NCBI RefSeq assembly: GCF_017306585.1
Contig: NZ_JAFKIC010000169.1
Coordinates: forward strand, 1-32,333
Source of the DNA: Mesorhizobium sp.
GTDB lineage: Bacteria; Pseudomonadota; Alphaproteobacteria; Rhizobiales; Rhizobiaceae
Length of the DNA: 32,333 nt
Direction: 5' to 3'
Notes under the pieces: generated by a model
Seen by the model: the letters and a program-made list of their open reading frames with translations, nothing else
What the model was told of the DNA's origin: nothing
The model's database searches: none
Translations under genes and position numbers: made by a program
In this document: one piece after another, positions 23,647 through 31,486 of the stretch
Layout: each line of letters begins with the position of its first letter
How positions within the stretch are numbered: the first letter of the stretch is position 1

Positions 23647-23729
23647 AAGCTGATGTGCTTCGCGAATGATCCCCTCAACCAATCGCGAAGTTTCGTGCGG
23701 CCACAGCCGCACCGAGAGGATCGGCACCG

Positions 23730-24389
23730 TTGGACCTTGAATATCGTTTTTGCTGTGGCGCGCCCGATGCCGTCCTTGCCCTTTCCGAAACGCAAATGGA
23801 ACAGCCGCTGTGGAATGGCCCCACCGTAGATGTGCCGCCGCCACAGACAATCCCCCGCAACGTCGAGCTGGCCGAGCATGAGAGCGGGCACGCAGTAGTC
23901 GCCCACGGGTTTGGTCTCACGATCGAGAAAGTTCGGATCGATCCGGTCGGGATGCACTCGCTGGTCGAGGCTTCCGCCAACCTCGCTACCGGAATTGCGA
24001 TTTCGGTAGCGGGGCCGCTTATCGATGCTCTGCGCGGGGGGTGGCGTGCAAGAACGGGCACGCTCGACTTTGAGATCGTATCGCGGCGCGTCCTCGCCTG
24101 CTGGGCGGGCCAATGCGATCATTGCAAAGCCGTAAGAGCCGCCGTTGTTATTGCCGGCTCGGATCAGCGCGCATCCGCCTTTCGCATTTTACGCCGTATC
24201 GAGCGCCAGGTGGTCGCATTCCTCGGCAAGCCTGAGGTCGATGCAGCCGTTAACGACCTTGCCGCCGCCCTAATGTCTGCCGGCACCGTGTCCGGCGAGC
24301 AAGCTCACGCAATTCTAAGCCGGCATGTGTTGCCCGGCTCATTCACTCTGACCATGAAGGAATTAGAAAATGCTAGACCGTATTCGTAA
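23730..24389 (+). CDS. Stand-alone M41-like (FtsH-type) metallopeptidase domain protein
   Basis: 219 residues from a TTG with a good ribosome site (GAGAGGA, 9 bases upstream). The core EHESGHAVVAHGFG contains HExxH (H50, E51, H54) in the HEAGHAVV context of peptidase family M41. It continues as IEKVRIDP, then GISVAGPLIDAL in place of the GGRxAE block, and TGTLDFEIVSRRVL with D113 where M41 has its third zinc ligand. The C-terminal helix block (VVAFLGKPEVDAAVNDLAAALMSAGTVSGEQAHAIL) matches the M41 tail. No AAA+ domain and no transmembrane helix are present, so it is an ATPase-free cytoplasmic protease-like protein. An ATG at 23796 is an alternative start. Substrate unknown; a virion-maturation role is possible. 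Confidence 0.8.
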   Translation: MDLEYRFCCGAPDAVLALSETQMEQPLWNGPTVDVPPPQTIPRNVELAEHESGHAVVAHGFGLTIEKVRIDPVGMHSLVEASANLATGIAISVAGPLIDALRGGWRARTGTLDFEIVSRRVLACWAGQCDHCKAVRAAVVIAGSDQRASAFRILRRIERQVVAFLGKPEVDAAVNDLAAALMSAGTVSGEQAHAILSRHVLPGSFTLTMKELENARPYS

Positions 24390-24978
24390 GCTTATCAAAG
24401 CCGACGATGCTGGAAAGGCTTCGGCCTTCCGCTCGGCGCTTTCGGAGCTGGATGCTGACGCCGCCGACGCGGCAGTCGCGGGTGCCGAGGCTGCGCGGCG
24501 CGACGCATTGCTGGAGGGCAGCGACGCCGACGTTCTGAAGGCCGAAGACCGGCTCGCCTCCGTCAGGCGGGACCGCGACCGGATCAGCGCCGCACGCGAA
24601 GAATTGGAGCGCCGTCTCACGGAAGCCGAGCTGCGGGAGCAAAAAGAAACGTGGGAGCGCGAAAGGACGGCCGTCGAGGCCGAAGCCGACGAGGCGGCGC
24701 GCCAACTCCTGGCTGTATATCCGCAGGCCGCCCGGCGCATAATTGCAGTTCTCCAACATGTCACCGAGGCTCAGGCCAAGGTTGATGCTTTCAACCGCAA
24801 GCTGATCAATGCCAAGCGACCGGGGCCGTTCGTGAAGGACGTTGAACTCCGCGCTTGGAACGAAGCCGAAGCCTTGCAAAACGGCGAACGCTATTGGGCG
24901 ACAACGCTTACGAGCTTGCGCTGGAGCGGCGAGCAGGCCGGTTACGGGTTGGGCGAGCGTCTCCACGCTTTCGGCTAA
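24370..24978 (+). CDS. Prophage coiled-coil protein
   Basis: 202 residues, no family recognised. AAGGAATTAGAAA precedes the ATG, which lies 20 bases inside the end of the M41 gene, so the two are coupled. Residues about 30-115 form an unbroken charged, alanine-rich coiled-coil (ALLEGSDADVLKAEDRLASVRRDRDRISAAREELERRLTEAELREQKETWERERTAVEAEADEAARQLLAV), followed by a mixed C-terminal region (AKRPGPFVKDVELRAWNEAEALQNGERYW). Position upstream of the tail genes suggests a virion or scaffolding-type protein, but this is inference. Confidence 0.75.
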   Translation: MLDRIRKLIKADDAGKASAFRSALSELDADAADAAVAGAEAARRDALLEGSDADVLKAEDRLASVRRDRDRISAAREELERRLTEAELREQKETWERERTAVEAEADEAARQLLAVYPQAARRIIAVLQHVTEAQAKVDAFNRKLINAKRPGPFVKDVELRAWNEAEALQNGERYWATTLTSLRWSGEQAGYGLGERLHAFG

Positions 24979-24994
24979 TTTGGTGGAAACTTCG

Positions 24995-25294
24995 ATGCCG
25001 ACCGCGTTCCTCCGGCCTCCTATCGCCTTCAAAGGCAGACCCCTCTCTTCGTTCATTGTTCGCGTGCTGTCTGACAAAGAAATGGCCGAAATAATCAAGC
25101 TCCGAACCGAGATCGCCGCCGCACCGAGGTTCAAACAGCCGGCGCTGATAGCGCGAGTGATCGCTATCATGACCGGCTGGAGGCCATCCGACATTCTGGA
25201 TCTGGAAATCGCGGAGGTAGAAGCCATCGGTGCGGCGATTGAGCGGGCTTACGCGACCTCGGAGGCCAACCTGTTTCGCGGCGGGAGGGCCTGA
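24995..25294 (+). CDS. Probable phage tail assembly chaperone
   Basis: 99 residues from an ATG with GGTGG upstream. The sequence FKGRPLSSFIVRVLSDKEMAEIIKLRTEI...QPALIARVIAIMTGWRPSDILDLEIAEVEAIGAAIERA resembles the small proteins of the Mu gp41/lambda gpG type that precede the tape-measure gene; the MTGW-PSDIL-L segment is the most telling part. Its stop overlaps the start of the tape-measure gene (TGATG), exactly where a tail assembly chaperone is expected. In several phages this gene has a programmed frameshift; none was looked for in detail here. A longer upstream frame overlaps the coiled-coil gene and is a shadow. Confidence 0.65.
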   Translation: MPTAFLRPPIAFKGRPLSSFIVRVLSDKEMAEIIKLRTEIAAAPRFKQPALIARVIAIMTGWRPSDILDLEIAEVEAIGAAIERAYATSEANLFRGGRA

Positions 25295-27480
25295 TGGCAA
25301 ACCTTGTATCGCAGCTTCTCGTGAAGCTGATCGATGGCGTCTCTGCGCCTGCTAGGGCGGCCGCTCGATCACTCGCCGGTATCGGCAATGCTGCACGCCA
25401 GATCAACGGCGTGCAGGTCCGTTTGCGTGACGCGATCGAGCGCAACAACCTCGCCCTCGATCGCGCGCGTAGCCGCATGCTGGACGCGGTGGCTGCGGGC
25501 TACGTCCTTAAGCGGGGCCTCGAAGCCCCGTTGCAAGCGGCCATGCAATTCGAAAGCGCCATGGCCGATGTCCGCAAGGTCGTGGACTTCGATAGCGTCC
25601 AGCAGTTCAAGGACTTCCAGAAGGAAGTCATCGGACTATCGAAACGGCTCCCCATGGCCGCCGATGGTCTTTCGCAGATCGTGGCCGCTGCCGGCCAGGC
25701 AGGCATTGCCCGCGATGATCTGCTCAAGTTCACCGAAATGGCGGCGAAGGTTGGCGTTGCCTTCGATATGTCGGCCGATCAGACCGGTGACGCGCTCGCG
25801 AAAATGATGACCGGCCTAGGCCTCTCGATCGATCAGATGCAGCTCCTTGCGGACGCGATGAACTATCTGTCGAACGAGCAGGCATCGAGCGCGGCCGACA
25901 TCCTCGACGTGGTGCGCCGGGTCGGCGCGACTTCCAAGCAATTCGGCTTCAATGCCGTGCAGGTCTCGGCCTTCGCCTCGGCCATGCTGTCGGCTGGCGC
26001 TGAAAGCGACGTGGCCGCCACGTCCTTCCGCAACATGGGTCGCGCCCTGACTAAGGGCGCTTCGGCGACCAAGGCGCAGCGCCGGGCCTACTCACGGCTC
26101 GGGCTCGATGCCCGGAAGGTCGCCAAGGCGATGCAGAAGGATGCCGTAGGTACCACGGTCAAGGTTCTTGAGAAGATCAGCCAGCTACCGAAGGACGTGC
26201 AGGCTTCTATCTCGTCCGACCTCTTCGGCGACGAAGCGCGCGCCCTCGGCCCGCTACTGACCAATCTTGAGCTTCTGAAAAAGTCCCTCGGGATGGTCGC
26301 GAACGAGATTGACTACGCGGGCTCTTCGACCAAGGAGTATGAGGTCCGCGCGAAGACCTTCGCGAACAACCTTCAACTCTTCAAGAACCGGCTTACCGCC
26401 GTCGGTATCCAGATCGGCAATGCGCTTATCCCGCCATTGACGCAGCTCATGGATACGATCGCGCCGCTGATCGACAAGCTCGCGGACTTCGCGGCAGCTT
26501 ATCCCGATCTCACGGCGAAGATTGTCGGGGCCACCGCCGCCCTGCTCGCTTTTCGGATTGCGATGACCGGCCTGTCGTTCTTGGGGCTTATAGGAAAGGG
26601 TGGCGCGCTGTCGCTTCTGGCGGGGTCGTTGGCGGTGATCTCGAAAGCCGGCACACCGGTCTTGGGCTTCTTTGAAACCCTGGCCCTGCGCGCTCAGCTC
26701 GCCACCTCGGCGACAGGCAAAGCGCCGGGCGTGTTCGCCCGCCTGGGCGACGCTATGCTTGTTCTCGGCCGAGGGCTTACTTCCTTCCCCATGGGCGTCC
26801 TGCGCACGGCTGGAAGCCTTCTCGCCCGCTTTGGGCTGTGGGGCGCTGCCGCTGCGGGGGCCGGCTATCTGATCTATCAGAACTGGTCGGGCCTCGGCGA
26901 ATTCTTCTCAGGCTTCGTCGCCAAGTTCGAGGCGGGCCTTGCCCCGCTCAATGACGCGATCGAGCGGATCAAGACGGCCTTTGCCCCGCTTGCTCCGGTG
27001 TTGCAGCCGGTGATCGATTTGGTGCAGCGGTTCGTCAATCCGTTCGGTGAGCTTATCGGGTACCTTGCGCCGCTCGCGGGCTATCTCCAAGCCTCTGACG
27101 CGGCATGGAAGTCGTGGGGCGAAACCCTGGGCGGCGCTGTGGCTTCGGCCCTTGAAGGCATAGCGAAGGCAATCGAGCGTTTCATCGGCGGTCTCAACGC
27201 AGCGATCGAAGCGGCCGGCCGGCTCGGATCGTCATCCGGCGGCGCCGACAGCAGCACCTTTGCGGCGCCCGCGCGTATGTGGCCTCCGGCCTGTTCTTCC
27301 GTCAGGAAGCGGCCGGTCGAATCGATCACCAGATCCACCCCCGCATCGCCCCAGCGGATCGAACCGGGCTCCCTCTCCTCGAAGGCGGCGACCACGCGTC
27401 CATCTATGCGCAGCGCCTTTGCTTCGGCGGCGATCTCTCCCGCAAAACGGCCATGCACGCTGTCATACTTCAGCAGATAG
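25294..27480 (+). CDS. Phage tail tape-measure protein, C-terminus replaced by antisense gap sequence
   Basis: The tape measure sets tail length and forms the DNA exit path. The phage-derived part is about 648 residues: an N-terminal helical region, the TP901-type core (ESAMADVRKVVDFDSVQQFKDFQKEVIGLSKRLPMAADGLSQIVAAAGQAGIARDDLLKFTEMAAKVGVAFDMSADQTGDALAKMMTGLG), the SDLFGDEARALGPLL and NNLQLFKNRLTAVGIQIGNALIPPL blocks, then hydrophobic helices. From about base 27237 the frame runs through antisense GAPDH coding sequence (PARMWPPACSSVRKRPVESITRSTP...) and ends by chance at 27480. The native C-terminal part is therefore missing, and the protein is almost certainly not functional. Confidence 0.9.
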   Translation: MANLVSQLLVKLIDGVSAPARAAARSLAGIGNAARQINGVQVRLRDAIERNNLALDRARSRMLDAVAAGYVLKRGLEAPLQAAMQFESAMADVRKVVDFDSVQQFKDFQKEVIGLSKRLPMAADGLSQIVAAAGQAGIARDDLLKFTEMAAKVGVAFDMSADQTGDALAKMMTGLGLSIDQMQLLADAMNYLSNEQASSAADILDVVRRVGATSKQFGFNAVQVSAFASAMLSAGAESDVAATSFRNMGRALTKGASATKAQRRAYSRLGLDARKVAKAMQKDAVGTTVKVLEKISQLPKDVQASISSDLFGDEARALGPLLTNLELLKKSLGMVANEIDYAGSSTKEYEVRAKTFANNLQLFKNRLTAVGIQIGNALIPPLTQLMDTIAPLIDKLADFAAAYPDLTAKIVGATAALLAFRIAMTGLSFLGLIGKGGALSLLAGSLAVISKAGTPVLGFFETLALRAQLATSATGKAPGVFARLGDAMLVLGRGLTSFPMGVLRTAGSLLARFGLWGAAAAGAGYLIYQNWSGLGEFFSGFVAKFEAGLAPLNDAIERIKTAFAPLAPVLQPVIDLVQRFVNPFGELIGYLAPLAGYLQASDAAWKSWGETLGGAVASALEGIAKAIERFIGGLNAAIEAAGRLGSSSGGADSSTFAAPARMWPPACSSVRKRPVESITRSTPASPQRIEPGSLSSKAATTRPSMRSAFASAAISPAKRPCTLSYFSR

Positions 27481-27611
27481 GCCAGGTGGTCGATGGGCAG
27501 TAGGTCGTTGACCGCGACGATCTCGATATCGTCGCGCGCCATCGCGGCGCGGAAAACCATGCGGCCGATCCGGCCGAAGCCATTGATGCCGATACGAATT
27601 TGGGAAGCCAT
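27237..27611 (-). pseudogene. gap: Glyceraldehyde-3-phosphate dehydrogenase gene, 3' two thirds lost
   Basis: The N-terminal NAD-binding part of type I GAPDH is intact: MASQIRIGINGFGRIGRMVFRAAM (GxGRIGR), NDLLPIDHLAYLLKYDSVHGRFAGEI, the SIRWGDAGVDLVIDSTGRFLTEEQAGGHIRAGAAKVLLSAPP segment. It stops where the SAPP-type motif meets phage sequence (about residue 125 of some 335), so the catalytic cysteine and the whole catalytic domain are absent. The frame reads on through the antisense of the tape-measure gene to a stop near 27081. The gene is divergent from tetR with 94 bases between. The start ATG has GGTGAGGACCGG upstream. It cannot make an active enzyme. Confidence 0.92.
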
Positions 27612-27705
27612 TTCAGTCCGGTCCTCACCCTGCGTTTTCGCTCTCCTTTTCCTACTAGTTCGTATAAAAAGGTGGCGCAACGAATTTATTGCGGATCGGT
27701 ACAAA

Positions 27706-28353
27706 ATGGAACGCAAGCTCTCCCGTGGCCGGCCCAGGGAATATGACCCGGAACAGGCGCTGACGGCGGCGCTCGGCGAATTCAGGAGACGCGGCTACAC
27801 CGCGACCTCGCTCGACCATCTGTCGGAAGCGACCGATATGGCCCGGCCGAGCCTCTACGCGGCCTTCGGCAACAAGTTCGAAATCTATCGCAGGGCCGTC
27901 CGGCAATATGCCGACGAATCCGCTGGACGGCGCAATCATGCCCTTTTCGAAGAGCCTTCGCTCCGCAAAGGGCTGGAAGATTATTTCGCAGAGATCGTCG
28001 CCGCCTATATCTCAGGGGAAGGCCAGCCGCTCGGTTGCCCTATCCTGAGCGTCATCTCCGGCGAAGCAGCAGCCGATCCCCTGATCGGCGCGGAACTGGC
28101 CGCTGCCGTCGAGAGGACCGACGTCCAGTTCCGACGGCGTATGAGCATGGCGGTTGATGCCGGGGAAATATCAGGCGATGCGGATACTGTCGGTATCGCG
28201 GCGATGCTTGCCGGGCTGCAGCACAGCCTGGCGTTGCGCGCGCGTGCCGGCGGGACCGGGCCCGAACTGTCGAGGATCGCCCGGTCTTACATCACCCTGG
28301 TGCTCAAGGCTGCCGGATATGCTGATCACCAGGGGACGGTACGGCCGAGATAG
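27706..28353 (+). CDS. TetR/AcrR family transcriptional regulator
   Basis: 215 residues. The N-terminal DNA-binding domain is RGRPREYDPEQALTAALGEFRRRGYTATSLDHLSEATDMARPSLYAAFGNKFEIYRRAVRQYADE, with the HTH of the TetR family and the typical SLYAAFGNKF recognition end. The C-terminal ligand domain contains GCPILSVISGEAAADPLIGAEL and a late LQHSLALRARAG. It starts 94 bases from the gap remnant in the opposite direction, so it probably controlled that gene and its own promoter. The 3' end overlaps the convergent dehydrogenase gene by 28 bases. Ligand unknown. Confidence 0.92.
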   Translation: MERKLSRGRPREYDPEQALTAALGEFRRRGYTATSLDHLSEATDMARPSLYAAFGNKFEIYRRAVRQYADESAGRRNHALFEEPSLRKGLEDYFAEIVAAYISGEGQPLGCPILSVISGEAAADPLIGAELAAAVERTDVQFRRRMSMAVDAGEISGDADTVGIAAMLAGLQHSLALRARAGGTGPELSRIARSYITLVLKAAGYADHQGTVRPR

Positions 28354-29036
28354 TCGAGATATTGCAGCCCGGGCTTGCCTTGCCTGGCAAGTAGAACGTT
28401 CACCAAATTGGGGATGCTCTCCTCGATGCTGAGCCGTCCGTCCGGCCCGCCCAATTCGGTTCGAACCCATCCGGGAGCCATGAGCACCATTGCTCGCGGC
28501 GTGCCGGCTTGGCGGGCCGCGAAGCTGCGCATGAACATGTTCAGGGCCGCCTTGCTGCCGCGATACACCTCTCTCTGACCCGTCTCGTTGTTGGCGACGC
28601 TGCCCTGCCCCGACGACATCACGCCAATCAGGCCCGTCGCCGGAACATACCGCTCCAGGCTTTCCAGCACGCGCATCGGGCTCAGCGCATTGGTAACCAT
28701 CACCCGAACGAACTCGTCGGTCGTCACATCGGCGATCGTTTCGGCAGGATTGTTCGAGACGCCGGCATTGACGAACAGCATGTCGAAAACCCGGCCCGAC
28801 AGCCGGTCGCGCAAGGCGGCAACCCGATCAGGTTCGCATATGTCCACCGTCTCGATTTCCAGTCGCCCCTCGGACGCATCCGCGAGATCGTGCAGCCTGG
28901 TCCGGCCGCTGCCTGCCCGAACCGTGCCGACGACGTTCCATCCTTTGTTCAGGAATTCAGCGGCCATCGCGTGGCCAAGACCGCGAGACGCGCCGATCAG
29001 CAGGATCGAGGGGGCATTCAGAGCACTTGCGGACAT
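28326..29036 (-). CDS. Short-chain dehydrogenase/reductase
   Basis: 236 residues, classical SDR fold. NAD(P)-binding GASRGLGHAMA (TGxxxGxG), the acidic position after beta-2 lacking in favour of a TVRAGSGRT basic/hydroxyl run that suggests NADP, VNAGVSNN (NNAG-like), MSSGQGSV holding the catalytic serine region, and YRGSKAALN with the catalytic YxxxK. The substrate is unknown; similar SDRs reduce small carbonyl compounds. The ATG has an AAAGGTG ribosome site. It diverges from the LysR gene, which is the usual layout for a LysR regulator and its target, and converges on tetR with a 28-base overlap. Confidence 0.9.
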   Translation of the reverse strand: MSASALNAPSILLIGASRGLGHAMAAEFLNKGWNVVGTVRAGSGRTRLHDLADASEGRLEIETVDICEPDRVAALRDRLSGRVFDMLFVNAGVSNNPAETIADVTTDEFVRVMVTNALSPMRVLESLERYVPATGLIGVMSSGQGSVANNETGQREVYRGSKAALNMFMRSFAARQAGTPRAMVLMAPGWVRTELGGPDGRLSIEESIPNLVNVLLARQGKPGLQYLDYLGRTVPW

Positions 29037-29170
29037 CGGACACCTTTTCCGTTCTGTTGGGATGACCGCAGATATGGGCAACCGCAACCCAGGCGCCAGA
29101 CGCGCCGAAGTCAAAGTATAGTTGCACCCGGCGCTAGGTCAGGTCGAGCCGATGAGATAGGCTGGCCTTC

Positions 29171-30100
29171 ATGAACAGCACGGATGCGGACCTCAATCTT
29201 CTCGTGGCCCTGGACGTCTTGCTTGCCGAGGGCAGCGTGACGGGCGCGGCCCGGCGCCTTGGCCTGAGTTCCTCGGCCATGAGCCGCACGCTGGCACGGC
29301 TTCGGGCGGCGACGGGTGATCCCCTGCTCGTGCGGGCCGGGCGCGGACTTGTGCCAACTCCTCACGCCGTCGAACTGCGCGGCCGCGTCCATGAGCTTGC
29401 CCGCGATGCGCAAGCCGTTCTGCGACCTCAAAACACAAAGGTGGATGCCGCCGCGCTCGAATTGACGTTCACAATTCGTGCAAGTGAAGCATTCCTGGAA
29501 TTTCTGGCAGGCCCGGTGGTGATCGCGGTGACGCAGTCGGCACCTCGTGTCCGGCTGCGCTTCGCACCCAGGCCAGACAAGGATGCGCGACCGCTTCGCG
29601 AGGGGCTCATTGATCTCGATATCGGTTTGCTGGGCACATCCGCGCCCGAGATACGGACCCAGTTCCTGTTCTACGACAGATATGTCGGCGTGGCCCGGGC
29701 CGGACATCCGCTACTGGCAGGCGCCGGAGTTACGCCCGAACGCTATGCCGCCTGCAAACATATCGTGGCGTCGCGGGAGGGGTATGTTGTCGAGCCCATC
29801 GACGGCGCCCTGGAAAGGCTCGGTCTTGGGCGGGCCGTCGCGGTCGTCGTGCCCGGTTACCCCGATGCAATGCGGATCGCCAGTCAATCCGACCTGCTAG
29901 CGACTGTGCCGCGCTCATGTCTTGGCAAAGCAGGCGACGATAGCGCCGCGACAGGTCTTGAGAGCTTCGAGCTTCCGCTTCCTATCCCGGAATTCAAGAT
30001 ATCGGCCATGTGGCATCCGCGCATGGATGCCGACCCGGCGCATCGCTGGTTGCGCGACATCGTGATGTCCGTTTGCCGGGCCGCCTACGCACGCCGATGA
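29171..30100 (+). CDS. LysR family transcriptional regulator
   Basis: 309 residues. The N-terminal winged HTH is clear: LNLLVALDVLLAEGSVTGAARRLGLSSSAMSRTLARLRAATGDPLLVRAGRGLVPTPHA. The periplasmic-binding-protein-like co-inducer domain follows from about residue 90 (LTFTIRASEAFLEFLAGPVVIAVTQSAPRVRLRFAPR). The divergent SDR gene, 134 bases away, is the likely target. A candidate dyad TAGTTGCACCCGGCGCTA lies in the intergenic region (TAG and CTA half-sites), but it is a weak match to the T-N11-A rule. Inducer unknown. Confidence 0.93.
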   Translation: MNSTDADLNLLVALDVLLAEGSVTGAARRLGLSSSAMSRTLARLRAATGDPLLVRAGRGLVPTPHAVELRGRVHELARDAQAVLRPQNTKVDAAALELTFTIRASEAFLEFLAGPVVIAVTQSAPRVRLRFAPRPDKDARPLREGLIDLDIGLLGTSAPEIRTQFLFYDRYVGVARAGHPLLAGAGVTPERYAACKHIVASREGYVVEPIDGALERLGLGRAVAVVVPGYPDAMRIASQSDLLATVPRSCLGKAGDDSAATGLESFELPLPIPEFKISAMWHPRMDADPAHRWLRDIVMSVCRAAYARR

Positions 30101-30138
30101 AGCGGGGCCGCTCAGCAACAGGGCTTACGAACCAGCTT

Positions 30139-30372
30139 TCAATCGGAACGCTGGGTGCGTTCGGCGATCGCGAATGCCTGGAGGTTCTTGACCTTGCCGA
30201 TGTCCTGATCCGCGTTTGCGATGATCGAAAAGAAAGCCGCTCTCGCAATATCCTTCTTCGAAGCCGTGGGATGTGCCTTGCGCGCAGCCTTGACGAGCTG
30301 CTTGGGTGACATGTCGGGCGTGACGACCCTCATGAGAGTGTCGCCAATCGCGCTCATTTCACGTGCGTCCAT
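30139..30372 (-). CDS. Small conserved-looking orphan protein, 77 residues
   Basis: MDAREMSAIGDTLMRVVTPDMSPKQLVKAARKAHPTASKKDIARAAFFSIIANAD is the recognisable part; a short charged tail follows. It is helical, soluble and without signal peptide. The type is familiar among small hypothetical proteins of rhizobia, but no function is known to me. The ATG is preceded by AGGAC about 8 bases upstream; a longer upstream frame has a cysteine-rich, unlikely N-terminus. It converges on the LysR gene. Confidence 0.7.
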   Translation of the reverse strand: MDAREMSAIGDTLMRVVTPDMSPKQLVKAARKAHPTASKKDIARAAFFSIIANADQDIGKVKNLQAFAIAERTQRSD

Positions 30373-30580
30373 GGTGGGCGTCCTGTGCTGACCGGGGTCA
30401 CAATAACAGTGATGACTGATAGCTGCCAATATGTCGCTTCAGGCGAGTTCCTTCGCATGCGGGCAGCGTTTTGCGTCTCCATGTCGCCTGATGGCAGCAG
30501 AATTTAGACCGCGGGTTGGTTTTGGGCAGGGCCGGCAATAATTTGCAGGTCCCATACATTTGCTGCGGGGCCTTTTTCAT

Positions 30581-31387
30581 ATGGAATATCGCGACGACGA
30601 TCTGAGGAAATTCGAGATAGAAGGCGCCGCACCTCTGCCTGCCGCAAGCGATGAAGGCCAGGTGGAGCATCAGGGAGCCAAGATCCGGTACGCCGCTTTC
30701 GGGGCCGGCCAGCCTGTGATCCTGCTGCATGGTGGCCTCGGCCATGGCGGCAATTGGGGATTTCAGGTTCCGGCTCTCGTTGATCAGGGTTATCGGGTTG
30801 TCGTGATCGACAGCCGCGGCCATGGGCGCAGCACGCGCGACGAACGGCCGTATACATATGAGTTGATGGCGTCCGATGTCCTGGCTGTCATGGACATGCT
30901 GCAACTGGAAAAGGCGGCCATGGTTGGCTGGAGCGACGGCGCCTGCATCGCGCTTATCCTCGGCATGGAGGCGCCCGACCGTGTCACCGGAGTGTTCTTC
31001 TTCGGCTGCAACATGGATCCGAGCGGCACGAAGGAATTCCAATCCAACGCGGTCATCGAGCGGTGTTTCAGCCGCCATAGAAAGGATTATGCCGAGCTGT
31101 CGCCGACGCCTGATCAGTTCGATGCGTTTGTCGAAGCCGTCAGCCTGATGATGAAGACCGAACCTAACTATTCCGCCGCAGAGTTGGCTCGAACGCAGGT
31201 GCCTGTCGCTATCGTGCAAAGCGAGCATGATGAATTTATCAGCGACCAGCATGCGCGCTATCTGGCCGATTGCATAGACGGATCGGAACTGATCATCCTG
31301 CCTGACGTCAGCCATTTCGCGCCGCTGCAACGGCCGGCTGAATTCAATAGCGTGTTGTTGACTTTCCTCGGGAAAATTCGGGCCTGA
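30581..31387 (+). CDS. Alpha/beta hydrolase
   Basis: 269 residues, alpha/beta hydrolase fold. The oxyanion motif HGG is in VILLHGGLGHGGNW. The nucleophile elbow is GWSDGA (S118), the acid is probably D217 in SEHDEF, and the histidine is H245 in DVSHFAP, so the triad is complete. The family covers esterases, lipases, dehalogenases and lactonases, and the substrate cannot be read. The ATG is 9 bases behind GGGG; a TTG 7 codons upstream is possible. No signal peptide, so cytoplasmic. Confidence 0.9.
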   Translation: MEYRDDDLRKFEIEGAAPLPAASDEGQVEHQGAKIRYAAFGAGQPVILLHGGLGHGGNWGFQVPALVDQGYRVVVIDSRGHGRSTRDERPYTYELMASDVLAVMDMLQLEKAAMVGWSDGACIALILGMEAPDRVTGVFFFGCNMDPSGTKEFQSNAVIERCFSRHRKDYAELSPTPDQFDAFVEAVSLMMKTEPNYSAAELARTQVPVAIVQSEHDEFISDQHARYLADCIDGSELIILPDVSHFAPLQRPAEFNSVLLTFLGKIRA

Positions 31388-31486
31388 GCATGCCGTGCAT
31401 GGCGCTTCCCGATGCTGCTCCTGCGTGCGACGTCGAGGGCCTCCCACCCCGAAGGCTTTTTGCATCGAATCGGCTAGCCTTGCGTC

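Larger units (their letters stand above)
19787..27236 (+). mobile_element. Degraded prophage or phage-derived island at tRNA-Ser
   Basis: The segment starts right after the tRNA 3' end and carries, all on one strand, a P4-type integrase, an AlpA-like excisionase, orphan genes, a small terminase subunit, an M41-like protein, a coiled-coil protein, a probable tail assembly chaperone and a tape-measure protein. The left end is well placed by the tRNA. The right end is set by the junction with the gap fragment inside the tape-measure frame. No repeat of the tRNA 3' end was found to the right, and head, portal, large terminase, tail fibre and lysis genes are missing, so the element looks immobile or satellite-like. 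Confidence 0.85.

Noticed and set aside
23349-24122. Minus-strand open frames over the zinc-ribbon ORF and the M41 gene
   Set aside because: Opposite strand to all surrounding phage genes and without motifs, while the plus strand shows HExxH and CPECH patterns. A short stretch at about 23600-23720 looks protein-like but I could not support it.
28455-28475. GGTTCGAACCCAT resembling a tRNA T-arm, possible attR copy
   Set aside because: It lies inside the dehydrogenase coding sequence and does not continue into an acceptor stem matching tRNA-Ser; a chance palindrome around TTCGAA.
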